Made by a program: the position numbers and the translations under genes. Below, piece by piece: positions 34,771-44,079 of a stretch of DNA of 64,000 bases. The notes beneath the pieces were generated by a model. That model was not told the origin of the DNA. It worked only from the letters and a program-made list of their open reading frames with translations, and ran no database searches. Within the stretch, counting starts at the first letter, position 1. Every line of letters starts with the position of its first letter. Source of the DNA: DASRDU01 sp046331565 (GTDB taxonomy: Bacteria > Acidobacteriota > Blastocatellia > RBC074); assembly GCA_046331565.1 (NCBI GenBank), contig JAXLQP010000003.1, forward strand, positions 62,001 through 126,000, read 5' to 3'.

Positions 34771-37700
34771 ATGCTGATTCGTTGCGCCAGACAAAATTTC
34801 CGCTTGCCCTTGTGGCTGGCGTGGGTATTGCTTTGGGTAAGCATTAGTGCAGTCACCCCGGCCCAGGATTTTCAGCGGATCACGACCGATCAGACGATTT
34901 CTGAAGTGGATGTTACCGACATCGTACAGGATCAGCAGGGCTTTCTCTGGGTGGGAACGAGGTCAGGACTCTTCCGCTACGATGGCTATCGCTTTGCCCC
35001 GTACGTTCACGACCCGCAGAATCCGGCCTCCCTGGGGCGCAACGAAGTTTACAGCTTGTTTCTGGATCACGCAGGACGGCTCTGGATCGGTCTGGATGAT
35101 GGCGGGCTGGATTTGTATGATCCGCAAATCAACGGCTTCATCCACTTCCGGCACGATCCCAACGATCCTGCCAGCCTGAGCCACAATACGGTGCGCGGAA
35201 TATGGGAAGATCAGGCGGGCCAGATCTGGATTGGCTCCCGCTTTGGCGGGGTCAACGTGCTTGACCCCGCGACAGGCAACTTCACGCGTTACCGCCACGA
35301 TCCCCGCAATCCAGACAGTTTATGTGCTGACATCGTCTATCAGGGGTTGCAAGACCACGCCGACAATCTTTGGTTGGCGACCTACAAGGGGCTGGAACAA
35401 TTCGACCCGGCCACCCGACGCTTCATCCACCGAACGCCTGCACCAGACGGCACACAACTGGTCGGAGCAAATGTGATCGTTACGCTGGCTGAAGATCGTG
35501 CGGGGTATCTCTGGCTCGGCAGCCTGGGCGGCGGGATGTACCGGTATGATCGCGCAACTGACAGCTTCAAAACTTATCGCCACAGCCCCAGCCAGCCCGG
35601 CAGCCTGGGATCAGATCAGGTCTTGTCATTGCTGGTGGACAGCCACGGCGTGTTGTGGGTGGGCCATAGTGCAGGCGGCCTGGACAGATATGATCCTGCA
35701 ACCGAGAGCTTTATTCATTTCCATAAGGATCGCCAGAATCCGCGCAGTTTGCCTGACGACCGCGTACATGCCTTGTTCGAGGATCGAACGGGCATCATCT
35801 GGATTGGGACGATGCAGGGATTGTGCAAATACGACCCTTTATCCACAAACTTTGTGACCGCACACCCGGCACTCGATTCGGATAAGTTGAAGGAGGCTTC
35901 CGTGCTGGCCCTGATGGAGGACCGAGCCGGGCAATTCTGGATTGGCACAAACCGGGGCCTGGCGCATTTCGACCCGGCGAACGGGCGCGTCATGGTTTAT
36001 CAGCACGACCCCGCGCGTGCCGACAGTCTGAACAATAATAACGTCTCCGTAATCTACCAGGACAGCGCCGGTCGCATCTGGATCAGTGGCGACTTCAACG
36101 AATTGAATTTATACCTGCCGTCCCGACAAGGCTTCAAACGGTATCCCCTCCTTTCCAGTCTGAGCAGCCAGTCGGTCTTTGCAATGTATGAGGACAAACA
36201 GGGGCGGTTGCTGATCAGTCTCTGGCTCAATGGCCTGCAACAATACGACGCTGCGACTGACAGCTTCGTGCCTTTTCAGCCACGCGGGTTGCCGCAGTGG
36301 GTCAACAAAGACACGGCGATAGCCCTGCGCGAGGATCACGATGGGCAACTCTGGCTGGGCATGCGGTTTGGCGGCGCCCTGCGCTACGATCCCGCGACGG
36401 ATCGCTGGACGAATTATCGCCAGCAGGCTGGCGACCCACGCAGTCTCAGCGATAATCAGGTCGCCGATTTGCTGGTAGATCATCAGGGGCGCGTCTGGGT
36501 GGCCACGGCCAACGGGTTGAGCCGATTCGAGCCGCAGACTGAAAACTTCACGAATTACACGATCCGTGAAGGGCTGCCAGATAACACGATCAATTCCTTG
36601 CAGGAAGATGCGCTGGGACGATTGTGGATCGGTACCAACAAAGGGCTGGTCAGATTCGATTCCCGGACTGGCCTGATGCGCATTTATGATGTTAGTGATG
36701 GATTGCCGAGCAATCGGTTCAGCGATCATGCGGTGATGCGTGCGCGTAACGGAGAGATGTACTTTGGCACCCTCAAAGGTTTGTTGCGCTTTCATCCTGA
36801 CAACTTACAGGCGCGGGCTACACCCATCACAGTAGTCCTGACCGAGATTCGCAAGTTTGAGCAGCCTTTCCAGTCTGGCCCTGACGTCAGTCGTCTGACG
36901 TCGCTCGCCTTTTCCTGGCGGGACGATCTGTTGTCGTTTGATTTTGCGGCGCTCGGTCTGGCGCAGCCGCAAAAAGCGCAGTATGCCTGGAAACTCGAAG
37001 GGAATGATCAGGACTGGATTTTCGGCGGCACGAAACGCACGGCGACGTATTCGAATCTGCCCGGCGGACGTTATACCTTGCGCGTCAAGGCAACTGATGA
37101 AACAGGGCGCTGGCACGAAAACCAATTGGCCGTGCAGGTCAATATCGCCACCCCGCCCTGGCAACGCTGGTGGGCGTATATGCTTTACGTGTTCGCTTTG
37201 ACGGGAATCGTGAGAGGCTACCTGCGCTATCGAATCAATCAATTGCATGCAATTAACGAAGCCAGGACACAATTCGCCCAACAGCTTATTACTTCGCAGG
37301 AAGCCGAGCGCAAACGCATTGCTGCCGAATTGCACGACGGCCTGGGCCAGAGTTTACTGGTCATCAAAAACCGCACGATCATCGGCAAGCGAATGGTGAA
37401 TGGAGATGATAAGGTGTCAGCACAACTCGAGGAAATTTCCAAAGCTACCGGGCAGGCGTTGGAAGAAGTGCGCAGCATCGCCTACAACCTGCGCCCCTAT
37501 CACCTGGAACGACTGGGACTGCGTGAATCCATCGAAGCGATGATTGAAAAAATCCGCGAGGCAACAGAGCTGAAAATCAGTGCGCGCGTGGCTTTATTCG
37601 ACGAAGTGTTTTCCAAAGACGACGAAGTGCTTTTTTATCGCGTGATTCAGGAATGCCTGAACAACATTATCAAACACGCCGATGCGACCACCGTCGAAAT

Positions 37701-37908
37701 CAGCATCGTGCAAACCGAAACCGACGTCACAGCGCGGATTCAGGACAACGGGTGTGGCTTTGCTGTGAGTGCTGATTCGCCTGCTGGCGGCTTTGGTTTG
37801 ATTGGCCTCGCAGAGCGGGTGCGGATGCTGGGCGGCACGCATTCGATTTCTTCTGAGACAGGCAAAGGGACAACAGTGATTGTGAAAATTCCGAGGGACA
37901 GGGAATGA
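34771..37908 (+). CDS. Propeller-type sensor histidine kinase
   Basis: 1045 residues. Signal segment at the N-terminus, then about fourteen two-component-regulator propeller repeats (pattern DxxGxLWIGTxxGLxRYD) over residues 35-670, a Y_Y_Y domain about 700-790, a transmembrane helix near 800-818, and a kinase core. The core is the HisKA_3 type with phospho-His855 (AERKRIAAELHDGLGQSL) and an HATPase_c domain ending with GFGLIGLAERVRMLGG. The big periplasmic sensor would bind a soluble ligand. The kinase gene and the response regulator gene overlap by four bases (ATGA), so they are a pair. Confidence 0.93.
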   Translation: MLIRCARQNFRLPLWLAWVLLWVSISAVTPAQDFQRITTDQTISEVDVTDIVQDQQGFLWVGTRSGLFRYDGYRFAPYVHDPQNPASLGRNEVYSLFLDHAGRLWIGLDDGGLDLYDPQINGFIHFRHDPNDPASLSHNTVRGIWEDQAGQIWIGSRFGGVNVLDPATGNFTRYRHDPRNPDSLCADIVYQGLQDHADNLWLATYKGLEQFDPATRRFIHRTPAPDGTQLVGANVIVTLAEDRAGYLWLGSLGGGMYRYDRATDSFKTYRHSPSQPGSLGSDQVLSLLVDSHGVLWVGHSAGGLDRYDPATESFIHFHKDRQNPRSLPDDRVHALFEDRTGIIWIGTMQGLCKYDPLSTNFVTAHPALDSDKLKEASVLALMEDRAGQFWIGTNRGLAHFDPANGRVMVYQHDPARADSLNNNNVSVIYQDSAGRIWISGDFNELNLYLPSRQGFKRYPLLSSLSSQSVFAMYEDKQGRLLISLWLNGLQQYDAATDSFVPFQPRGLPQWVNKDTAIALREDHDGQLWLGMRFGGALRYDPATDRWTNYRQQAGDPRSLSDNQVADLLVDHQGRVWVATANGLSRFEPQTENFTNYTIREGLPDNTINSLQEDALGRLWIGTNKGLVRFDSRTGLMRIYDVSDGLPSNRFSDHAVMRARNGEMYFGTLKGLLRFHPDNLQARATPITVVLTEIRKFEQPFQSGPDVSRLTSLAFSWRDDLLSFDFAALGLAQPQKAQYAWKLEGNDQDWIFGGTKRTATYSNLPGGRYTLRVKATDETGRWHENQLAVQVNIATPPWQRWWAYMLYVFALTGIVRGYLRYRINQLHAINEARTQFAQQLITSQEAERKRIAAELHDGLGQSLLVIKNRTIIGKRMVNGDDKVSAQLEEISKATGQALEEVRSIAYNLRPYHLERLGLRESIEAMIEKIREATELKISARVALFDEVFSKDDEVLFYRVIQECLNNIIKHADATTVEISIVQTETDVTARIQDNGCGFAVSADSPAGGFGLIGLAERVRMLGGTHSISSETGKGTTVIVKIPRDRE

Positions 37909-38570
37909 CGGAAAAAATCAAGGTCTTCATTGCCGACGATCATCCGATTTTTCGCGGCGGGTTGCGGCAACTGATCGCGCTCGAACTGAATATGGAAGTG
38001 ATCGGAGAAGCCAGGGATGGTGCGGAAGCGATTGAGCGGTTGCTGCATAGTCAGACGGATGTGGCAGTGCTGGATATTGATATGCCGAAGGCGAGCGGAT
38101 TTGAAGTGCTGACCGCCGTGCGTGAAAAAGGCGTGGCGCTGCAATTTATTTTTCTGACGATGCATAAGGACGAACAGTTTCTGAACGCCGCGCTTGATCT
38201 GGGCGTGAAGGGATTCCTGGTCAAAGACAGCGCCGCCGAAGAAGTGATTGACTGCATCAACGCCGTCGTGAACGGAGAAGAATTCATCAGCCCGCAATTG
38301 ACGAGTTTTCTGCTCAAACGAGTTCGCCAGGCGCAGCAACGCTCGACCCAGGCTTCACTGCGCGATCACTTAACCCCGACCGAACGCAAAGTCCTCCGCC
38401 TCATTGCCCAATACAAAACCAACAAGGAAATCGCGGCTGAACTGTTTATGGGCGTGCGCACGGTCGAGCAGCATCGCCTGAACATCAGCGAGAAATTCAA
38501 TCTCAAAGGACGACATGCGCTGATGAAATTTGCCAGCGAGAATGCAGCAGGAATAAAAGACGAAGATTGA
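37905..38570 (+). CDS. NarL/FixJ family response regulator
   Basis: 221 residues. Receiver domain with phospho-acceptor D57 (VAVLDIDMPKASG) and a LuxR-type helix-turn-helix at about 145-205 (LTPTERKVLRLIAQYKTNKEIA). Its start overlaps the kinase gene by four bases, so it is the direct partner. Targets may include the secreted protease genes downstream; that is inferred from position only. Confidence 0.93.
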   Translation: MTEKIKVFIADDHPIFRGGLRQLIALELNMEVIGEARDGAEAIERLLHSQTDVAVLDIDMPKASGFEVLTAVREKGVALQFIFLTMHKDEQFLNAALDLGVKGFLVKDSAAEEVIDCINAVVNGEEFISPQLTSFLLKRVRQAQQRSTQASLRDHLTPTERKVLRLIAQYKTNKEIAAELFMGVRTVEQHRLNISEKFNLKGRHALMKFASENAAGIKDED

Positions 38571-38723
38571 ATTAACAGCTCTTACCCACCCTGGATCGCG
38601 TCTCCCTCAGTTAAAACCTCTCCATCCGTACAGCTACGGAGAAAATACCGTAGTTCCACAGCTCACATACCGTAATTCAGCGGATTCTCAACGCTCCTCA
38701 AATCGCCGATCATCCCTCCATCA
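38571..38723. other. Short spacer before the orphan receiver gene
   Basis: No gene is visible. The composition is mixed, with the repeated motif ACCGTAGTTCC or similar at 38648-38680 that could be an operator, but the match is weak. Confidence 0.25.
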
Positions 38724-39071
38724 ATGAATATCCTGATTGTGGAAGACAACCCATTGATGCGCGAGATTATCCGCGAAACGATAAGTGACCTGGCTGAGAT
38801 CATTACCGAATGTGAAGACGGCGATGAGGCTTTCGTCGCCTATCAGATCAATCTTCCGCAGTGGGTTCTGATGGATTTGCAAATGCCGCGCGTGGATGGG
38901 TTCACCGCGAGTCGGCAAATCAAAGCCGCCTATCCGGATGCGAACATTTGCATTGTTACGGATTACGGCGATGCCCGCACACGCCATGCTGCCAGGGAGG
39001 TTGGCGCGACGGCGTTCGTGCTGAAAGAAAACCTGGAAGAGTTGCGTACCTTACTCCGCGCAGACAACTGA
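38724..39071 (+). CDS. Receiver-only response regulator
   Basis: 115 residues, a CheY-like domain without output domain. Phospho-acceptor D51 (VLMDLQMPRVDG), with acidic pair ED at 7-8 and the conserved Lys in VLKENLEE near the end. It may branch signals from the adjacent kinase to another target. It is followed after 38 bases by the papain-like protease gene. Confidence 0.88.
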   Translation: MNILIVEDNPLMREIIRETISDLAEIITECEDGDEAFVAYQINLPQWVLMDLQMPRVDGFTASRQIKAAYPDANICIVTDYGDARTRHAAREVGATAFVLKENLEELRTLLRADN

Positions 39072-39109
39072 AGACTGCGCCGGGTTATTTACACCGGAGG
39101 AGCAAACCT

Positions 39110-40528
39110 ATGAAACGCGAGGAAACAATAATGAAAGTATGGAAGATGGTTGTCATCACTTTTGCCACCTGCCTGATTCAAAGCACGGCCACTGCACAAA
39201 CTGCGCTCGAACAGCAATGCTACGAGGCAGTACAGGGCAAAGTGGCCTGGAATCAGGAAGGAAATAAAACCTGGAGCGAAGGAAATGTGCGCAATCTTTG
39301 TCAGGGCACGACGAATCCGAGCGCGACGATCTCGTGTTTTCAGAACGAAATTCGCAGCCACAACGATTGGAGCCGCGCCATCACAGCCTGCAAAGCCAAA
39401 TCTGCGCCAACTCCAGGCGGCGGTTCGAGTCAACCATATCAACAGTATGTCAGCAACGCCCCCCGTAAAAGCGAAGTATTTGAGAAAAAAGAATTCGTCG
39501 TCAGATTAGGCGCGGCAACCGGTGATGGGCCATCTGCTACCACCGAGACAACCGTCAAGTTCACCGGAAACGACGAAAGCGGGCTTCCTTTTACGGATTT
39601 CAAAAACTATCCGGATTTCTATGTCATTCCGCCTGAAAAGCGCCCCCGAATCATGAATCAGGGGGGGTGCGGAAGTTGTGTCGCCTGGGCTTCTTCAACT
39701 GCGCTGGCAAGCGTGGTGGCTGTGGAAGGGAAATATAAGCTGTTCATTTCGGGGATGCACATGCCCGATGCGATCCAGCTGTTTATTTTGAGCGGGCGGC
39801 TTTGCTCGCCGGGACTGCCGCAATACGCCTGGTATACCCCGAAAGGCGTAGAACGATTAACCAGTACTGGCATCATGGTATCTCTCGTCGAGCCAGTCTC
39901 CAACAATGGAGTTCTCGGTGGGTCACTTGCCGTGCCGGTGCAGGGTGATGGTGAATTCTGGTGGATAAAAGCAGGAAAAAGCGGCTCCCTGACCAACAAG
40001 GACGCGATGCGAAAATTTATTGCGACGAAGGGGGCTTTAGTCGCCGACTTTGACGTCACCCCCGATTTCAACTACTACGAAAAAGGCATCTATAACCATC
40101 AGGAATTTGTCTCTCTCGTTATTAAGCCGTTGCAAATCGCCAACCAGGCTGGTGCGGCCAAATCGCTGGAAGACGAATTCAATAAAGTGCAGGGCGGTCA
40201 CGCCGTCACGGTAATTGGATATTTCAAAGGTGGCAAGCTCAAATTGCGAGATTACATGCGGCCAATCGTTGCGCCTAACTTCAATATGGAGGCAATTCCA
40301 GATGTCGAGCTGCCGAATATGCCTGCCTTTTGGATTGTCCAGAACAGTTGGGGGAATGGTTGGGGCATGAATGGCTTGTTTTACATTGCCGCCGACCAAA
40401 GTTACAAAGTGCTTTACTTCAACAACAAGACAAATCAATGGGAATCTAATCCTACAAACCCAATTGATGACCGGATGTATTACATGCTGGAGCCGAGGGT
40501 TACCTTCAAAGGAAAGGATATTCCGTAA
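39110..40528 (+). CDS. Secreted papain-like (C1) cysteine protease with four-Cys N-terminal module
   Basis: 472 residues from ATG 39110, after CCGGAGG; ATG 39131 is an in-frame alternative. Signal peptide KMVVITFATCLIQSTATAQ, then a module of about 60 residues with four cysteines (CYEAVQGKVAWN, NLCQGTTNPSAT, SCFQNEI, ITACKA). The protease domain has the complete papain triad: Cys190 in NQGGCGSCVAWAS, His364 in GGHAVTVIGY, Asn412 in IVQNSWGNGWGMNGLFYIA. It is an exported endopeptidase of unknown target. The same module starts the protein of 41056-42336, and both begin M(K/Q)RE, so their 5' ends share ancestry. Confidence 0.88.
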   Translation: MKREETIMKVWKMVVITFATCLIQSTATAQTALEQQCYEAVQGKVAWNQEGNKTWSEGNVRNLCQGTTNPSATISCFQNEIRSHNDWSRAITACKAKSAPTPGGGSSQPYQQYVSNAPRKSEVFEKKEFVVRLGAATGDGPSATTETTVKFTGNDESGLPFTDFKNYPDFYVIPPEKRPRIMNQGGCGSCVAWASSTALASVVAVEGKYKLFISGMHMPDAIQLFILSGRLCSPGLPQYAWYTPKGVERLTSTGIMVSLVEPVSNNGVLGGSLAVPVQGDGEFWWIKAGKSGSLTNKDAMRKFIATKGALVADFDVTPDFNYYEKGIYNHQEFVSLVIKPLQIANQAGAAKSLEDEFNKVQGGHAVTVIGYFKGGKLKLRDYMRPIVAPNFNMEAIPDVELPNMPAFWIVQNSWGNGWGMNGLFYIAADQSYKVLYFNNKTNQWESNPTNPIDDRMYYMLEPRVTFKGKDIP

Positions 40529-40859
40529 GTAATTCCGATGCAGCCATTGCTCGCTGTTTTTGCGATCACGCGTTTCAAAGAAAAGGCTCTTGTCTGACTC
40601 GCGCTTTTCCATTGCTACACGCGGCGTGACTTGTTTCTGTTCGGACTGACCTGCTTCCGCTTCGGCGAGAAATGCTTTCACGGAATCCGTTGTCACCGTT
40701 TCAGCTTTCCCGGCTTTGTCGAATTCAGCGACTGCCTCGATCGCACTGGATTTGAGCAGCTTAGGCCAGAGCCTCATAAACAGGGTGTGTGACGAGCAAA
40801 CATCGGCACTGTTCACTTGCACGTGGGCACACCGAATCTCCCCCCTGGCGGCTGGGTAC
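40529..40859. other. Debris-like spacer, no gene assigned
   Basis: The minus strand holds a short protein-like stretch (about 40560-40780; LWPKLLKSSAIEAVAEFDKAG and similar) that lacks a credible start or end and runs into the antisense of the protease gene. It may be the remains of a gene, but I cannot name it. Confidence 0.3.
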
Positions 40860-40943
40860 ATAGAACACGCCATTGACCCGGCTGACGGAACGCAGTGGGT
40901 AATTGATGCAGACTTTTCCATCTGGAAGATCAGAGCGAAGTAG
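40860..40943 (+). pseudogene. Remnant of a tectonin-like repeat tail
   Basis: The translated end IEHAIDPADGTQWVIDADF followed by SIWKI matches IEYAVELNGTKWGIDSSF and RIWKM at the end of the propeller part of the downstream tectonin-like protein (residues near 285-310). It lies in front of that gene, so it is most easily a leftover of a duplicated copy. It ends with a stop codon soon after. Confidence 0.65.
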
Positions 40944-41055
40944 CCGCCTCAGCAGTTTTACGCGGATACGCAGACTGAAAAGGCGAGCCTTGCTATGAAT
41001 TATCGGTTGCACGTAAACAGCAGGTAAGTTTTCCAACAATCGAGGAACTGGACTT

Positions 41056-42336
41056 ATGCAACGCGAACCAGGCGAAAGAGTAACTGATGACTTCCTGGCC
41101 GGAGGTCAATTTATCAGGAATTCAATAGCAACCATCGCTGTGCTGACACTGGCATTTTTATGTGTGCCTGGACAGACGCAGGAGCGAGCTGCGCTGACAC
41201 CACAGGAATATGCCTGCTTCAATGCGGTACAAGGCAAGGTTGCTTATGATCAGGCAGGTAATAAGAATTGGAGCGCATCTAATCTGCGGAAACTCTGTCA
41301 AAACACCATCAATCCAAACGCAACGATTGCCTGCTTTCAGGCGCAGATTAACGCTCATAATAATTTGGAGCAAGGTATTGCGGCCTGTCAAGCCACTATC
41401 GTGAGTTACACCGAGCGAACCCAGATGCAGGGGACGGCAAGAGATATTGATGCCAAAAACGGTCAGGTTTGGATCATCGGCACGGGGGCGGTCGGGAATG
41501 ACTACGAAATTTATAAGCTGGCAGGATCAGGCTGGACAAAGGTTGATGGAGCCGCCAGACGTATCGCCGTCGAAAAATCAGGTATCCCATGGGTCGTTAA
41601 CTCGATCGGAAACATATACCGACGAGTCAATAACGTGTGGCAACTGATGCCAGGGCCACATAGCGTAACCCCGGTGGATATTGCTATTTCAACCAGCGAT
41701 GAGGTCTGGATTACCGATAATTATGGACAGGTTGCCCGCTGGACTGGTTCCGGGTGGACAACCCTGATCGCAATCAACGCCAAAAACGTGATCTTCACCC
41801 CGAACCCCGACAGATTCCTCATTGTGGATAATGACGGTAAGAGCTTCGTCAGAGAATCAGCGACTTCCTGGATAACTGGAAAGGACACTACGGGCCTGGC
41901 GGATCAATTCATTGAGTATGCGGTTGAACTCAATGGGACGAAATGGGGAATTGATTCGTCATTCAGGATCTGGAAGATGGCGACGGTGACGGCCATAGAA
42001 AGACCTGCTGTCAATAACCGCCCGTCCACCAGCAATGAACCGGTGGAAAGAGCAGGTATCAAAGTTTGCAGCCCGCGTACCTTCCGCTCAGTCAGTGAAC
42101 ACTCCTGGGTTGAGTTCCGACTCCCCCAGGGGCGCGAAGGGCAGGTCATTGAGATTCCTGGGGGTGCATATAACAAATATGTCTTACCCAAGTGTAATCG
42201 GGTCTGGTGGAGCGACCTGACTTTCTCCTGCGGGAGCAACGGGACCTGGGAAAAAACACGCGGCAACTGGGATGCCGATGGACTCTGTCACGGCTCGCCT
42301 GGCTCCAGCCCTTATGTGGTGACGGGAGATCGCTAA
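41056..42336 (+). CDS. Secreted tectonin-like repeat protein with four-Cys N-terminal module
   Basis: 426 residues. A hydrophobic segment (NSIATIAVLTLAFLCVPGQ) near 23-42 directs export. Residues about 54-118 repeat the four-Cys module of the protease gene upstream (FNAVQGKVAYDQAGNKNW, LCQNTINPNATIACFQ, IAACQA), roughly 60% identical by eye. About five tectonin-like repeats follow (ARDIDAKNGQVWIIG, VDIAISTSDEVWITD), which form a beta propeller that binds sugars or lipopolysaccharide in other proteins. The last 80 residues hold four cysteines (VCSPRTF, PKCNRVWW, FSCGSNG, GLCHG). It may bind surface glycans or act as a partner of the protease. Confidence 0.75.
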   Translation: MQREPGERVTDDFLAGGQFIRNSIATIAVLTLAFLCVPGQTQERAALTPQEYACFNAVQGKVAYDQAGNKNWSASNLRKLCQNTINPNATIACFQAQINAHNNLEQGIAACQATIVSYTERTQMQGTARDIDAKNGQVWIIGTGAVGNDYEIYKLAGSGWTKVDGAARRIAVEKSGIPWVVNSIGNIYRRVNNVWQLMPGPHSVTPVDIAISTSDEVWITDNYGQVARWTGSGWTTLIAINAKNVIFTPNPDRFLIVDNDGKSFVRESATSWITGKDTTGLADQFIEYAVELNGTKWGIDSSFRIWKMATVTAIERPAVNNRPSTSNEPVERAGIKVCSPRTFRSVSEHSWVEFRLPQGREGQVIEIPGGAYNKYVLPKCNRVWWSDLTFSCGSNGTWEKTRGNWDADGLCHGSPGSSPYVVTGDR

Positions 42337-42519
42337 GCAACTATCTCAAAACGGGAACTGACAACGAGATGCTGCAGCCCTGTGATCCTGTGAACTCAGG
42401 CTGCTGCCAGTCGCCGATCAGGGTGCAGGCCAGCCTCAGCAGCCCGGGAATGTTAGCTGCCTTCTTCTCGTACTGAATCAGCAGGCCCCGGCTGAGACGA
42501 TCGTCAGTTCTGCCACCTA

Positions 42520-42540
42520 CCGCCGCGCCGGCGGCTTTTT
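42520..42540 (+). terminator. Rho-independent terminator
   Basis: Stem CCGCCG and CGGCGG with a three-base loop, followed by CTTTTT. It lies about 180 bases after the tectonin-like gene and is its likely terminator. Confidence 0.6.
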
Positions 42541-42577
42541 CGTCTCACGCGCAGGCGGGGCCTGAATGCCGGAACGG

Positions 42578-42655
42578 ATGTTTCGTTCAGTTCGTTTCAG
42601 CGTTACCGAAGCTCACGGCAAAGGCGTCGCGCTGCAATTCAATTACCTGAACGAA
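42578..42655 (+). pseudogene. Fragment of an M49-like peptidase gene
   Basis: The translation MFRSVRFSVTEAHGKGVALQ, continuing FNYL, matches MFRSVRFGITEAHGRGVALQ of the intact peptidase at 34338-34415 almost residue for residue, with 25 identical bases in the stretch coding VALQFNYL. The rest of the gene is missing. Confidence 0.85.
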
Positions 42656-42731
42656 GTAACTGAATCAGCCGCTGCCAACAAAACAGCCGACACAGTTCTG
42701 CTCAGCTCTCAGTGGTGGTTCAGAAAAAACC

Positions 42732-42796
42732 ACGGGGAACACGGGGGACACAGAGAGACAATTTCCATTGCTCTCCTGCTCCCCCGTGTTCCCCGT
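42732..42796. repeat. Palindromic element with 17-bp perfect stem
   Basis: The arms ACGGGGAACACGGGGGA and its complement enclose a 31-base loop. The sequence separates the M49 fragment from the truncated cytochrome-type gene. Short G-rich palindromes of this type are often dispersed in intergenic regions and may be non-autonomous mobile elements. Confidence 0.75.
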
Positions 42797-43719
42797 AGAT
42801 GATGTGAATGTCACCCTTCGCCATCCAGCAGGCCGTGACTCTGTGATTGTCTGCGCCGGGCGGGATCAGGAACCAGGAGTTTGAGATGTCGCAGGTGCGC
42901 ACCAGTTTTTCGGGCTGAGTCTTCGCCAGAATCAGGCCGATGCTCGAACAATCCTGCTGCACTGATCCGGCCACCTTTGAGTAATGCATCAGAGTAACTG
43001 ACCGTTTTCACTCTCCTGCCCCTCTTCGCGCGCCAGTCTGCCGCCGTTCGGATTTGAGCAGCCGTCATCAATGACCGGCGCATCAGGTTTGGTGCGAATC
43101 AGAAAACCTTCGCGGTAACGCGGCGATTCCTTCTCCATCTTCTGTCGCAGTTTCTCCATCTCTTCTTTGCTCAGGTTCGGACACGGCTTGTTGCTTTTGT
43201 CAGGAGGCCGAACGAAGACGATGATGTGATGGACGATTCTGCGATTGTCCGGGCCTGCACATAAACATCTTCCTTGAAGCCCGGATCAACCTCGAAGTAC
43301 TGATACTCGTCCGGGCCGCTCGCTTCGAGGGTAAAGGTTTCGGGCATCTGAATAACGATGTCAGGTTTGCCAATCGTCCAGCCATTAGTGAATTTCGGCG
43401 CGGGCGGCAGGTCTTTTGGATCGCCCTCCTTCGCGCCGCCATCAACCCACGCGATGATCATCTCAATTTCGGCCTGCGTCAGTCGGCGATCATTGGCCCA
43501 CACACCGTAATGCGGATCGGCGTGCCAGGGCGGCATCGTTTTGAGCGAGACTTTTTCGCGAATTGATTTGGCCCAGGACCGCACGTCCCTGTAACTGAGA
43601 ACCGAGAACGGCGCGCCTTCGCCGGGCCGGTGGCATTCGGCGCAGCTCCTGTAAAAAATCGGCGCCACATCCCTGCTGAAGGTGGCCTGTCTGCCTGGCG
43701 TGCCGCTGGCGCTGCTCAT
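42797..43719 (-). pseudogene. Frameshifted and truncated cytochrome-c-type / redoxin-family protein
   Basis: Three pieces in different frames. Piece A (43719 down to about 43250) reads ATFSRDVAPIFYRSCAECHR, the haem motif CAECH, then LKTMPPWHADPHYGVW and KPDIVIQMPETF. Piece B continues one frame away as RRIVHHIIVFVRPPDKSNKP to a TGA at 42989-42991. Piece C (from 42989) reads MHYSKVAGSVQQDCSSIGLI and WFLIPPGADNHRVTACW, and stops at the palindrome. Together these match, from memory of acidobacterial relatives, one exported protein of cytochrome c plus copper-monooxygenase-like type, with a frameshift, probably an internal deletion between B and C, and a lost C-terminus. A hydrophobic signal-like stretch (VRLLALTLAGIFLS) sits in another frame at about 43725-43770, so the 5' end may also be shifted. 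Confidence 0.8.
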
Positions 43720-44079
43720 CGCTGTGAAAGGAAGATTCCTGCAAGCGTCAGCGCAAGGAGTCGGACAGATTCCGCACGACTGACCACAGGATTCCTGATA
43801 AAAGCATCTGATTACCGAAGTCTGCGACGGACATTTATTGATAACGCTGCATTCTGTCGAATCCGTCGGCTTCAGGCGGTTAATGCGCAGGTCGTGTACC
43901 TCAAACTATCGCCTGTGAGCGCGAGCCGGACGCTCACTCAGGCTTCGATCAGGGGGCGTTCTTCACAGGACAAGCGAGCGGGATCTCTCCCGGACCTGAT
44001 TCTATTGACCTGGCTGCCCTGCGGCAGGCATTATCTTTCGTCAATTTGTCGTCAAATTATTGAGCAAGGAGTTTTCTGG
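43720..44079. other. Intergenic region before proS
   Basis: The first 50 bases may carry the broken signal peptide of the cytochrome-type gene. No gene is seen in the rest. The frame of proS stays open through this region, but the coding potential starts at 44080. A ribosome binding site AAGGAG lies at 44066-44071. Confidence 0.55.

Noticed and set aside
40037..40921. 294-codon minus-strand frame over the end of the papain-like gene
   Set aside because: Most of it is antisense to the papain active-site region. Only the 40560-40780 part looks mildly protein-like, and it has no start or end.
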